Positions 8,195 through 16,480 of a stretch of DNA of 64,000 nt are shown here, one piece after another. This DNA comes from Streptomyces sp. LUP47B. GTDB lineage: Bacteria > Actinomycetota > Actinomycetes > Streptomycetales > Streptomycetaceae. The stretch covers positions 395,738 to 459,737 of the forward strand of contig NZ_MJAH01000007.1 of the NCBI RefSeq assembly GCF_001746295.1, written 5' to 3'. The first letter of the stretch is position 1, and the number at the start of each line of letters is the position of its first letter. The notes below the pieces were generated by a model. The model had not been told where the DNA came from, searched no databases, and saw nothing but the letters and a program-made list of their open reading frames with translations. The position numbers and the translations under genes were made by a program.

Positions 8195-9163
8195 GTGTAC
8201 GTCGGATTCATCGGCCTCGGAACCATGGGGCAGCCCATGGCCCTCAACCTCGTCCGGGCCGGGACGCCTCTCGTCGTGTGGAACCGCACCCCCGGCCGGT
8301 GCGAGGCCCTGCACGCCTCCGGAGCCGAGGTCGCCGCGAGCCCCACCGAGGTCTTCGACCGGGCGCGGACGGTGTTCCTCATGCTGGCCGACGAAGCTGC
8401 CGTGGACGCCGTACTGGGGCGCCACACCCCGGACTTCGCCGGTCTCGTCGCCGGACGGACCGTCGTGCACATGGGCACGACCTCGGCCGAGTACTCAGGC
8501 CGTCTCCAGGATGCCGTCCGGGCGGCGGGCGGAAGGTATGTCGAGGCTCCCGTCTCCGGCTCCCGCATCCCCGCCGAGCAGGGAGAGCTGGTGGGAATGA
8601 CGGCGGGAGACGACGACGCCGTCGCGGCCGTACGTCCTCTGCTGGCCACGATGTGCCGGGAGACGTTCGACTGCGGCGCGGTCCCCGGCGCGCTGCTGAT
8701 GAAGTTCTCGGTGAACCTGTTCCTGATCACCCTCGTCACCGGACTGGCCGAGGCGTTCCATTTCGCCGACCGGTACGGACTCGACCAGCGCCTGCTGCGG
8801 GACGTCCTGGACGCGGGCCCGATGGCGAGCGCCGTGTCACGGGTGAAGGGGCCCAAGTTGCTGGCCCGCGACTTCACCGTGCAGGCCGCCGCCACCAACG
8901 TCCTGGAGAACAACCGTCTGATCGCCGAGGCCGCCCGCAAGGCCGGTCTGGCCTCCCCGCTCCTCGACGTCTGCCACGCCCTGTACGGCGAGGCCGTCCA
9001 GCAGGGCCACGGCGACGAGGACATGGTGGCCGTGCTGCACGCGCTGGAGAGCCGGACCGACGGCGGGCCCGCATCCGTACGACAGCCGCAGGAACACGCG
9101 GGACGGCCCCGCGCCGGACAAACGTCTGTCGCCGCACCGCCGCCCGGCAGCCCGTTCAGGTGA
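8195..9163 (+). CDS. NAD(P)-dependent 3-hydroxyisobutyrate dehydrogenase-like enzyme
   Basis: A beta-hydroxyacid dehydrogenase of 322 residues that oxidises or reduces a 3-hydroxy acid or related imine with NAD(P). The Rossmann motif GLGTMG is at 7-12, the substrate-binding EAPVSGSR segment is near 117, and the catalytic lysine is K170 in LLMKFSVNLF. The final 35 residues (Pro/Arg/Ala-rich) extend past the usual end of the family. The GTG at 8195 is chosen because it follows GAGAAGG and starts directly with YVGFIGLG; an in-frame ATG at 8171 lacks a ribosome site. It is divergent from, and probably repressed by, the TetR protein. Confidence 0.88.
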   Translation: MYVGFIGLGTMGQPMALNLVRAGTPLVVWNRTPGRCEALHASGAEVAASPTEVFDRARTVFLMLADEAAVDAVLGRHTPDFAGLVAGRTVVHMGTTSAEYSGRLQDAVRAAGGRYVEAPVSGSRIPAEQGELVGMTAGDDDAVAAVRPLLATMCRETFDCGAVPGALLMKFSVNLFLITLVTGLAEAFHFADRYGLDQRLLRDVLDAGPMASAVSRVKGPKLLARDFTVQAAATNVLENNRLIAEAARKAGLASPLLDVCHALYGEAVQQGHGDEDMVAVLHALESRTDGGPASVRQPQEHAGRPRAGQTSVAAPPPGSPFR

Positions 9164-9261
9164 ACCTCCCGGGCCGCGCTGTTCGGCGCGGCATTCCGGC
9201 ACCCCAAAAACAAGCACGTCCCGCTGAACACCGACGGCTCGGTCAAGTCGGTGCAGAGGAT

Positions 9262-9440
9262 TCAGTCGAACATGCCGGTGAGGCTGCCCGCCCGCTCGTC
9301 GAAGGAGGCGTCGCCGACACGGCCGGTGCGCCAGTTGTTCTCGATGAACCGGGCGATCGACTCCTGCTCGGTCGCGGTGTGGTCGACCTTGTTGACCTTG
9401 CCGTAGGGGGAGATGACCAGCAGCGGCTGCCGGTCGTACG
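9262..9440 (-). pseudogene. C-terminal fragment of a phosphoesterase (acid phosphatase/PLC-like)
   Basis: About 58 codons read QPLLVISPYGKVNKVDHTAT followed by IARFIENNW and RAGSLTGMFD before a stop. This matches the C-terminal block of alkaline-phosphatase-superfamily phospholipase C or acid phosphatase proteins (family normally 450 residues or more). The open frame extends to 9549, but the additional sequence is unlike the family and the catalytic N-terminal region is absent. It is the leftover of a deleted gene lying in a stretch with no intact gene. Confidence 0.6.
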
Positions 9441-9575
9441 GGATACATCGGGCCGCTGACGATCGTAAGCAGGCCGCCGGTCCCTGAAGCGCGCTCCTGA
9501 CCCGCTCCTCACCAGAGGAAAAGCCAGAATTGGTCGTCAGTTCATCCACAGCTCGCGGCGACGCGCCACTCCCAG

Positions 9576-9767
9576 GTGTCCCCGGCCACGTCGGACAAGA
9601 ACCCGTGCGCGCCCTACGTCGCGGACCTCAAGGCACAGAACGCCGCCGACACCGGCAGCACCTCCCCCGCCGTGCCGGTCGCCCTCGCCGCCGGGCTCGC
9701 CACCGCCGTCGCCACGACCACGGTGTTCGCCCTGCGCCGCCGCAGGACACACACCGCGACGCGCTGA
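9576..9767 (+). pseudogene. Possible C-terminal tail of a membrane-anchored secreted protein
   Basis: A 63-codon frame ending in a hydrophobic segment (VPVALAAGLATAVATTTVFA) followed by RRRRTHTATR, the look of a C-terminal membrane anchor of a secreted actinobacterial protein. No ribosome site precedes the ATG at 9576 and no ectodomain is present, so it is probably the tail of a lost gene. The family is not recognised. Together with the phosphoesterase fragment it occupies the 830-base stretch 9164-9993, which has no intact gene; bases 9768-9993 hold nothing recognised except the next gene's ribosome site. Confidence 0.3.
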
Positions 9768-9993
9768 GCGTCAAGCGACTCCGACATGTTCCGTGTGAGC
9801 CAGTCACGGCCGTGCGCGCCGACGGCTCTGCGACCACCGGCCACGCCCCTGATCCCGAGCCGGGGACCGAGCGGGACGGTGGCGCATTCGCGCGACTCGA
9901 AGACCGTAATGGGGGAACCGGGAGAGAAGCCCTGACACACGAGAGGGAGGCGGGTGTACCAGCCCGGATCCCTGCACCGGAGGAGAGGCCACG

Positions 9994-10587
9994 ATGGCGC
10001 GCGAACAGGACTCCCGGCAGGCCGTCACCGACGGTGTCACCCGCCGTCGGCCGCTGCGCAGACAGCACGTCGAGGAGACGGTCGAGGTCGCGGTGCCGGT
10101 GCGGACGGCGTACAACCAGTGGACGCAGTTCAAGACCTTCCCCCGGTTCTCGACCGTGGTGCACGACGTCGAACAGGTCCGGCCCACCGTGACCGCCTGG
10201 ACCATCGGGTACGGGCCACTGCGCCGCCGTTTCGCGGTGGAGATCGTGGAGCAGGACCCCGACTCCTACCTGGCCTGGCGCGGCCTGGAGCAGCGCCCCT
10301 CGCACCAGGGAGAGGTGGAGTTCAGGCCCACGGAGTCGGGCGGCACGGCCATCACCGTCCGGATGCTGCTCGAGCCGCGCGGAGCCACGGGACGGCTCAC
10401 CCGCTCCTCCAAGGTCACACAGGTGACCGCCAGGCTGGTCCGCCGCGAGCTCCTGCACTTCAAGCAGTTCATCGAGGGGCTGGGACAGGAGGGCGGGGCC
10501 TGGCGCGGCACCATCCGCAACGGCCGGGTACAGCACGATCACCCGGAACCGCCGAGGAGCCGTGTGGCGCAGTGGCCCGTCGGCTGA
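9994..10587 (+). CDS. SRPBCC family cyclase/dehydrase
   Basis: A 197-residue helix-grip protein related to the polyketide cyclase/dehydrase and lipid transport group. The domain spans about residues 25-165: VEETVEVAVPVRTAYNQWTQ at its start, FPRFSTVVHDVEQV, and the C-terminal helix with LLHFKQFIEGLG. Proteins of this type in Streptomyces are often stress-associated but biochemically uncharacterised, so no reaction is claimed. The ATG follows GGAGGAGAGGCC, a strong site. It ends 64 bases before the molybdopterin oxidoreductase gene and could be co-transcribed with it. Confidence 0.82.
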   Translation: MAREQDSRQAVTDGVTRRRPLRRQHVEETVEVAVPVRTAYNQWTQFKTFPRFSTVVHDVEQVRPTVTAWTIGYGPLRRRFAVEIVEQDPDSYLAWRGLEQRPSHQGEVEFRPTESGGTAITVRMLLEPRGATGRLTRSSKVTQVTARLVRRELLHFKQFIEGLGQEGGAWRGTIRNGRVQHDHPEPPRSRVAQWPVG

Positions 10588-10651
10588 CCCGCGCACAGCA
10601 GACGGCAGGACGGACGCCGTAGGACAGACGCGGCGAGAGAAAGGCGAAGCG

Positions 10652-12973
10652 ATGCAGAACCCGCCCGGCGAGGAGCCGGAGACCACTCTCTCGGTGACAC
10701 CACCGAAGAAGTGGGCGGCCGGGGTCCCCGCGGTCGTGCACGCGCTGGAGTACTCACTGGAGCAGACCTCCCCGCGCAAAACCGGGGTGGACCTGCTCAC
10801 CATCAACCAGGTGGGCGGGATCGACTGTCCCGGCTGTGCGTGGGCGGATCCGGCCCCGGGGCAGCGCCATCGCAACGAGTACTGCGAGAACGGCGCCAAG
10901 CACATCAACGACGAGGCCACCGATCGCCGGATCACCGCCGACTTCTTCCGTGAGTACAGCGTCTCGGACCTCGCCGGGCGCTCCGACATGTGGCTCAACC
11001 AGCAGGGCCGGCTCACCGAACCCGTGATCAAGCGGCCGGGCTCGGACCACTACGAGCCGATCGGCTGGAACGACGCCCTGGGGGTGCTCGCCGGGGAGCT
11101 CACCTCGCTCGCCTCCCCGGACGAGGCCGTCTTCTATACGTCGGGCCGGGCAAGCAACGAGGCCGCGTTCGTCCTGCAGCTCTTCGCCCGCGCCTTCGGC
11201 ACCAACAACCTGCCCGACTGCAGCAACATGTGCCACGAGTCCAGTGGCTTCGCCCTGAGCGAGACGCTGGGCACCGGCAAGGGCACCGTCAGCCTCGACG
11301 ACCTCCACCACGCCGACCTCATCTTCCTGGTGGGGCAGAACCCCGGCACCAACCACCCGCGCCAGCTGACGGCCCTGGAGGAGGCCAAACGCAACGGCGC
11401 CCGCATCGTGGCGGTCAACCCGCTGCCCGAGGCCGGCCTGCGACGGTTCAAGAACCCGCAGAAGCCACGGGGCGTCATCGGACGCGGCACCCAGATCGCC
11501 GACCGCTTCCTGCACATCAAGCCCGGCGGCGACCTCGCCCTCTTCCAAGCCCTGAACCTCCTGCTGCTGGAAGCCGAGGACGCCCGGCCCGGCACCGTCC
11601 TGGACCACGACTTCATCGACGCCCACACCGCCGGCTTCGAGGAGTTCGCGCAGCATGCCCGCACCGTCGACTGGGACGACGTGCGCACGGCGACCGGACT
11701 GACCCGCGAGGAGATCGAGAAGGTCCGCGACGAGGTCCTGCGCAGCGAACGCGTCGTCGTCTGCTGGGCGATGGGCATCACGCAGCACAAGCACGGTGTG
11801 CCCACCATCCGGGAGATCGTCAACTTCCTGTTGCTGCGCGGCAATCTCGGTCGCGCCGGTACCGGCGCCTGCCCGGTGCGCGGGCACAGCAACGTCCAGG
11901 GCGACCGCACGATGGGCATCTGGGAGCAGATGCCGGACGCGTTCCTCGACGCGCTGCAGAAGGAGTTCGGCTTCGATCCGCCACGCCCGCACGGACTCGA
12001 CTCGGTGAACTCGATCAAGGCGATGCGCGAGGGCCGCGTCAAGGTGTTCCTCGCCCTGGCCGGGAACTTCGTACGCGCCGCTCCCGACAGCGAGGTCACC
12101 GAGGAGGCCATGCGTTCGTGCCGGCTGACCGCCCACATCTCCACCAAGCTGAACCGCTCGCACACGGTCTGCGGTGACACGGCACTGATCCTGCCGACCC
12201 TCGGCCGCACCGAACGCGATGTCCAGGCCGACGGCGAGCAGTTCGTCACGGTCGAGAACTCCATGAGCGAGGTGCACACCTCGAAGGGGCGCCTCGAACC
12301 GGCGTCCCCCTTGCTGCTGAGCGAGGTCGCGATCCTGTGCCGGCTGGCCCGCCGCACCCTCGGCGGCAAGCCGGACATCCCGTGGGACCGGTTCGAGGGG
12401 GACTACGGCACGATCCGCGACCGCATCTCCCGCGTCGTGCCGGGATTCCACGACTTCAACGCGCGGGTGACGCGCCCGGGTGGCTTCCAACTGCCCAATC
12501 CCGTCAACGAGGGCGTGTTCAACACCTCGGCCGGCAAAGCGCTGTTCACCCGCAACGAGCGTGTGATCCCCAAGGCACCCGAGGGCCATCTGCTGTTGCA
12601 GACCCTGCGCTCGCACGACCAGTGGAACACCATTCCGTACACGCTCAACGACCGCTACCGCGGCATCCACGGCAGCCGCCACGTCGTGCTCGTCAACCCG
12701 GCCGACCTCTCCCAACTCGGCCTCGGCCAGGGCGACCGCGTCGACCTGGTGAGTGTCTGGGCGGACGGCACCGAGCGCCGCGCCGAGAACTTCGAGGTCG
12801 TCCCGTACCCGGCCGCACAGGGCTCCGCCGCCGCCTACTACCCCGAGACCAACGTCCTGGTGCCGCTGGACAGCGTCGCCGACATCAGCAACCAGCCCAC
12901 GTCGAAGGGCATCGTCGTCCGCCTCGAGCCGCGGACGCGCCCGACGGCACCTACGTATTCGCCGGTCGGGTAA
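10652..12973 (+). CDS. FdhF/YdeP-family molybdopterin oxidoreductase
   Basis: A 773-residue molybdenum (bis-MGD) enzyme related to formate dehydrogenase alpha chains and E. coli YdeP, cytoplasmic (no Tat signal). The N-terminal segment has GGIDCPGCAWADP (CPGC pair). The cofactor-binding core includes YTSGRASNEAAF, CSNMCHESSGFALSETLG and NPGTNHPRQLTALEEAKRNG, and the molydop-binding C-terminal domain follows from about residue 640 (NDRYRGIHGSRHVVLVNPADL). No full four-Cys Fe-S motif is apparent, as in the YdeP branch. The reaction is unknown; YdeP is linked to acid resistance in E. coli. The ATG at 10652 has an upstream GAGAAAGGCG. Its 3' end overlaps the convergent monooxygenase gene by 23 bases. 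Confidence 0.9.
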   Translation: MQNPPGEEPETTLSVTPPKKWAAGVPAVVHALEYSLEQTSPRKTGVDLLTINQVGGIDCPGCAWADPAPGQRHRNEYCENGAKHINDEATDRRITADFFREYSVSDLAGRSDMWLNQQGRLTEPVIKRPGSDHYEPIGWNDALGVLAGELTSLASPDEAVFYTSGRASNEAAFVLQLFARAFGTNNLPDCSNMCHESSGFALSETLGTGKGTVSLDDLHHADLIFLVGQNPGTNHPRQLTALEEAKRNGARIVAVNPLPEAGLRRFKNPQKPRGVIGRGTQIADRFLHIKPGGDLALFQALNLLLLEAEDARPGTVLDHDFIDAHTAGFEEFAQHARTVDWDDVRTATGLTREEIEKVRDEVLRSERVVVCWAMGITQHKHGVPTIREIVNFLLLRGNLGRAGTGACPVRGHSNVQGDRTMGIWEQMPDAFLDALQKEFGFDPPRPHGLDSVNSIKAMREGRVKVFLALAGNFVRAAPDSEVTEEAMRSCRLTAHISTKLNRSHTVCGDTALILPTLGRTERDVQADGEQFVTVENSMSEVHTSKGRLEPASPLLLSEVAILCRLARRTLGGKPDIPWDRFEGDYGTIRDRISRVVPGFHDFNARVTRPGGFQLPNPVNEGVFNTSAGKALFTRNERVIPKAPEGHLLLQTLRSHDQWNTIPYTLNDRYRGIHGSRHVVLVNPADLSQLGLGQGDRVDLVSVWADGTERRAENFEVVPYPAAQGSAAAYYPETNVLVPLDSVADISNQPTSKGIVVRLEPRTRPTAPTYSPVG

Positions 12974-13298
12974 AGGCGTTGGAGCGCTCGACCCTGGCCA
13001 CGTGGACCGAGAACGAGGCATACCAGTGCTCGCGTCCGTACACACGGGCCAGGGCGTGCTCCGCGTGATCCCGCCATGCGGCGATCGATTCCTCGTCCCT
13101 CCAGTACGACACCGTGATCCCCAGGCCGTTGGCACCGCGAGCGGCGTCGACACCGAGGAATCCCGGCTGGTCGGCGGCCAGGTCGAACAACCGCTCGTCC
13201 ATCTCCCCGTAGCCGTTGTCGCCGGCGGTCCGTACTGCCGTGAACACCACGGCGTAGTAGGGCGGGGCGGGCAGCGACGCGGGCACGGGATCGGTCAC
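12951..13298 (-). CDS. Antibiotic biosynthesis monooxygenase (ABM) fold protein
   Basis: A 115-residue dimeric alpha+beta-barrel protein. The ABM pattern is clear: YYAVVFTAVRT strand, then GDNGYGEMDERLFDLAADQ helix, PGFLGVDAA, GITVSYWRDEESIAAWRDH and a closing YGREHWYASFSVHVARVE strand. ABM proteins include quinone- and heme-degrading monooxygenases as well as uncharacterised stress proteins; this branch (HWYASFSV end) has no assigned substrate. The GTG at 13298 follows GGAGGACTCGC, so the additional 17 upstream codons of the open frame are left out. It is tail-to-tail with the molybdoenzyme. Confidence 0.85.
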   Translation of the reverse strand: MTDPVPASLPAPPYYAVVFTAVRTAGDNGYGEMDERLFDLAADQPGFLGVDAARGANGLGITVSYWRDEESIAAWRDHAEHALARVYGREHWYASFSVHVARVERSNAFTRPANT

Positions 13299-13441
13299 GC
13301 GAGTCCTCCAACGACGACACCAGCAGTATCGCCTCAAACGATCTCGCACCCCGACTCGAACTCACAACCGGCCGAATGCCGTCTGTCCACGGATCGGTGA
13401 AGGCCCATAGCGTGTGCGGCCTTCGCGTTCTGGGAGGTCTC

Positions 13442-14509
13442 GTGAACGGTCTCCGTGCGGTCGTCGTCTGCCTGGTGATCGCGTGTGCCGCGGTCGTGTC
13501 GCCGGCTGCGGCCGTGACACCGAACCCTGCCGTGCAACGGAGCTGGTCGGACCTGCCGGTGCCGGCGGCCGCCCCGCCCGTGACCGTGTCCGTTCTGGCC
13601 GCCCGCGGGCCGGCCGAGGCGTGGGCGACCGGGTACGAGCAGGCCGCCGACGGACCGCGGCCGATGTTGTACCGGTGGAACGGCACGGCGTGGAGTCGGG
13701 ACACCACCTTCCCCGGCGCCGGTGAGCCGGGCCGGCTCGGCAAGGTGCAGTTCGTCGGCACGGAAGTATGGATCTTCCACGACCGTGCGGGAGAGGGCGA
13801 GATCCTGCGCCGGTCGGCGGGAGGGTGGAGTGCCCTCCCACTGCCGCAAACCCTGTGGACCTACCAGGACTTCACCGCGACACCGGGTGCCGCGTGGGTG
13901 GTCGGTGAGGACGACACCGGGCTGAAGGTGCTGCACTACGACGGTTCCCGCTGGACCGCACAGGCCACCCCGGCCGACGTGCTGTACCTGATGGGTGTCA
14001 CCGCGCGTGCCGCCGACGACGCCTGGGCCTGGGCGGACACCAGCACCGGGACCGCCGTCCTGCACTGGGACGGCACGGCGTGGCAGGACGCGAAGGTGCC
14101 GCTGCCGCCGAACAGCAACGTGCACACGCTCCTGCTCGAACCGTCCGGCCGGATCACGATCGGCGGCAGCCAGTACACCGACGGCGTGGCCCGCACCTAC
14201 CTGATGACCTTCGACGGACACGTCTGGCGCACCGCCCACCCGCCGCTGGGCGACACCTACACCGAGGGCATGGTGCGCGGCCCGGACGGCGCGCTGTGGC
14301 TGCCGATGCGCAGCGACCGCGCCTTCCAGTCGAGGTACGCGCGGGTGGACGGCCCCCGCACCACCTTCTCCTACGGCCCGGAGCGCACGAACGCGATCGA
14401 CGTCAAACCCCGTGCGCTGACGAGGGCCGGTTCCGCACTGCTGTCCTTCGGCACCGTCGAGATCTACGGCTCGAAACCGAACCTGATGAGCGAGCGGCTG
14501 GGAGGCTGA
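13442..14509 (+). CDS. Secreted beta-propeller-like protein with WDGTAW repeats, first of a pair
   Basis: A 355-residue protein, probably exported: residues 1-25 are a Sec signal (VNGLRAVVVCLVIACAAVV, then SPAAA). The mature part repeats Trp-centred units such as YRWNGTAWSRD, HYDGSRWTAQ and HWDGTAWQDA, each preceded by an AWAWA- or AWVVG-type strand, a pattern typical of Kelch/WD-like propeller blades. No enzyme motif is seen; a binding or surface role is inferred. The GTG at 13442 follows CTGGGAGGTCTC; the in-frame ATG at 13376 would put 22 polar residues before the signal. It lies 2 bases before a related gene, with which it forms an operon. Confidence 0.8.
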   Translation: MNGLRAVVVCLVIACAAVVSPAAAVTPNPAVQRSWSDLPVPAAAPPVTVSVLAARGPAEAWATGYEQAADGPRPMLYRWNGTAWSRDTTFPGAGEPGRLGKVQFVGTEVWIFHDRAGEGEILRRSAGGWSALPLPQTLWTYQDFTATPGAAWVVGEDDTGLKVLHYDGSRWTAQATPADVLYLMGVTARAADDAWAWADTSTGTAVLHWDGTAWQDAKVPLPPNSNVHTLLLEPSGRITIGGSQYTDGVARTYLMTFDGHVWRTAHPPLGDTYTEGMVRGPDGALWLPMRSDRAFQSRYARVDGPRTTFSYGPERTNAIDVKPRALTRAGSALLSFGTVEIYGSKPNLMSERLGG

Positions 14510-14511
14510 GC

Positions 14512-15723
14512 ATGACAAGAAGACTTCTCGTCGCGGCCCTCGCCGTCGCCATGACCATCATCACCGTCATGGGCTCGGCCGCGGCGCAACCCCTGTCCTG
14601 GCAGCATGTTCCGGTTCCGGCGCAGGTACGCCCGCAGGCCGCCCTGAACGAGGCCGTGGCCCTCGGTCCGGACCGGGCGTGGGCGGTGGGCGCCGACGCC
14701 GTGGGGCGCGAGGCGCCGGGCTTCCCGCTGGTGCTGCGCTGGGACGGAACCGCCTGGCACCGCCAGAGCCTGCCCGGGATCGGCTGGCAGGGAGAGCTGC
14801 TGTCCGTCGCCGCCACCTCACCGACCATGGTCTGGGCGGTCGGCCGCGACGCGGCGGGCGGCGCCCGTCTGCTCCGCTTCGACGGCATCGCCTGGTCCGA
14901 GAGCCCGCCGCCGCCCGGTGTGGTGCTCACCAGCATCGTCGCCGGCGGCGGTGAGGCCTGGCTGATCGGTTCGCGGGACGGTGCCCAGGTACTGCTGCGC
15001 CGGGACGGGAGCGGCTGGCGGGACGTGCCGGTGCCGCCGGGATCGGTGTACGGGCTGCACATTAGGGCGGCCGACGACGTCTGGGCCGCGGGCGCCACCG
15101 ACTCGGGCGCGGCCGTCTCCCATTGGGACGGGCAGGCGTGGCAGCAGACGGTCGTGGACGGCTTCCCGCGGTCGGCCGTGGGCAGTGTGCTGGCGGTCTC
15201 GCCGACCGAGGTGTGGGCGGGTGGCACGGCCGGGTTCGTCGGCGGCCCGCCGGGCCGGCCGATTCCGCCGCTGCTGCTCCGCTTCGACGGACAGACGTGG
15301 AGCCGGGTGAGCGTCCCGACCGACTTCGGCTCCGTCAGCTCGCTGGCGGCCTCCACGTCCGGCGGACTGGCCTGGGTGTCGGTGGCCCGCTCGCAGAAGT
15401 GGGGCCCGGCCGACAGCTCTCCGCCGCTCGTCACCGGGCCGGACTTCCTCGCCTGGAACGGCCAGTCGTTCACCGAGTACGGCGAACCGGCGGTGGCCGG
15501 GGAGGGAGACTCCCGGACACTGTGGCTGGCACCGGTACCGGGCACCGACACGGTGTGGTCGGTCGGCCGCGCCGACGGCCCCGAAGGCACCTTCGCGCCG
15601 CGTACGTTGCGCTTCGGTGAGCAGAAATCCATCCCCTTCCCCGGATGGCTCCGCGCATGCGCGGCTTCCCTCGTTCGAGAGACATACGGCACACCCACCG
15701 AAGAACTCGGTGTGACGGGGTAA
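14512..15723 (+). CDS. Secreted beta-propeller-like protein with WDGTAW repeats, second of a pair
   Basis: A 403-residue relative of the preceding gene and probably a tandem-duplication product that has diverged. The signal peptide is MTRRLLVAALAVAMTIITVM followed by GSAAAQ. Repeats include LRWDGTAWHRQ, LRFDGIAWSES, LRRDGSGWRDV, SHWDGQAWQQT and LRFDGQTWSRV, each with an alternating D-x-W/V-x-A/V-x-G strand (VWAVGRDA, VWAAGATD, VWAGGTAG), enough for five to six blades. The start is 2 bases after the first gene's stop. Function is unknown. The hairpin overlapping its stop codon probably ends the transcript. Confidence 0.8.
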   Translation: MTRRLLVAALAVAMTIITVMGSAAAQPLSWQHVPVPAQVRPQAALNEAVALGPDRAWAVGADAVGREAPGFPLVLRWDGTAWHRQSLPGIGWQGELLSVAATSPTMVWAVGRDAAGGARLLRFDGIAWSESPPPPGVVLTSIVAGGGEAWLIGSRDGAQVLLRRDGSGWRDVPVPPGSVYGLHIRAADDVWAAGATDSGAAVSHWDGQAWQQTVVDGFPRSAVGSVLAVSPTEVWAGGTAGFVGGPPGRPIPPLLLRFDGQTWSRVSVPTDFGSVSSLAASTSGGLAWVSVARSQKWGPADSSPPLVTGPDFLAWNGQSFTEYGEPAVAGEGDSRTLWLAPVPGTDTVWSVGRADGPEGTFAPRTLRFGEQKSIPFPGWLRACAASLVRETYGTPTEELGVTG

Positions 15724-15731
15724 CCGAGTTC
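15703..15731 (+). terminator. Hairpin overlapping stop of second propeller gene
   Basis: Arms GAACTCGGT (15703-15711) and ACCGAGTTC (15723-15731) are perfectly complementary around an 11-base loop. The stem includes the TAA stop. No T run follows. Confidence 0.55.
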
Positions 15732-15907
15732 GGGTAAGGGCGGTCAGGCGCACTGTTGCCGTTTGACAACAAAAGCCGGGAAGCAACACAGTAACCGTGT
15801 CGGACGTACGGGGAAGGACCTGGAATGCTCCGGTGGACGGAGACCACTCCGTGTGCTGGTCACCCATGTCGAGAGGTGACAAAGACGCTGTCGGCGCGAT
15901 CGCCGGC

Positions 15908-16393
15908 TCAGGCGGTCCGGCTGCCGGAATCCGCGGTGTCGTCGTGTATCTGCGTGGCAGCGGCGACGCAGAACGCCTCCAGCCCCTCCAGCAGCGCGAC
16001 CCGCTTGGCGGCAGGCATGTCCGCCAGCACGGTCTGCAATTCCCTCTCCCTGCGGGCACGCAGGTCGACGAGGAAGGCGCGGCCCGGGCCACTGAGATGC
16101 AGCCGCACCTCACGCCTGTTCTCCTCGCTCACGACCCGCTCGACGAACCCGGCCGCCACCAGCCGGTCGCACAGCCGACTGGTGGACGGTGGGGTCGAGG
16201 CGAGGGATTCGGCGAGGGTGCGCAGGTTGATGCCGTCGTGGTGTTCGAGGATGTGCAGCACCCGAAGCTGCGACGCGGAGGTGGGCGCGGTCGAGGCCCG
16301 GCCCCACACGACCTCCAGCAGTTCGACGGCCGTGGTGGTCACGCGTGCGACCTCATCGCGCTCTGAGCGGCGGCGGAAGGCAGTCACTATCAC
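15908..16393 (-). CDS. MarR family transcriptional regulator, divergent from phosphatase gene
   Basis: A 161-residue winged-helix dimer. The MarR core is clear: ASQLRVLHILEHH, NLRTLAESLASTPPSTSRLC recognition region, then RREVRLHLSGPGRAFL in the wing. It starts with GTG (16393; a second GTG at 16387 is equally possible) and lies 88 bases from the divergent PP2C phosphatase gene. Its closest relative in the window is the second MarR gene at 22555, which shares the SRLCDRL and RRREVQL/RREVRL blocks; the pair brackets the stressosome genes. A 7-bp inverted repeat (GTCAGCG...CGCTGAC, 16417-16443) in the shared promoter region is a possible operator. Confidence 0.88.
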   Translation of the reverse strand: MIVTAFRRRSERDEVARVTTTAVELLEVVWGRASTAPTSASQLRVLHILEHHDGINLRTLAESLASTPPSTSRLCDRLVAAGFVERVVSEENRREVRLHLSGPGRAFLVDLRARRERELQTVLADMPAAKRVALLEGLEAFCVAAATQIHDDTADSGSRTA

Positions 16394-16480
16394 ACTCTCG
16401 CAGGCACTGGGGTGCTGTCAGCGTACTAGGCACGGGCGCTGACGTACGTCGTCCGGCGAAGGACAGGTGTATTTCACATC

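Noticed and set aside
10754..13153. 799-codon minus-strand frame opposite the molybdopterin oxidoreductase
   Set aside because: The translation is low-complexity Val/Ala/Gly/Asp-rich text without domains; the plus strand carries the recognisable enzyme.
15763..15794. TTGACA hexamer as a promoter
   Set aside because: No -10 element at acceptable spacing and no plus-strand gene downstream before the phosphatase; the region lies between convergent genes.
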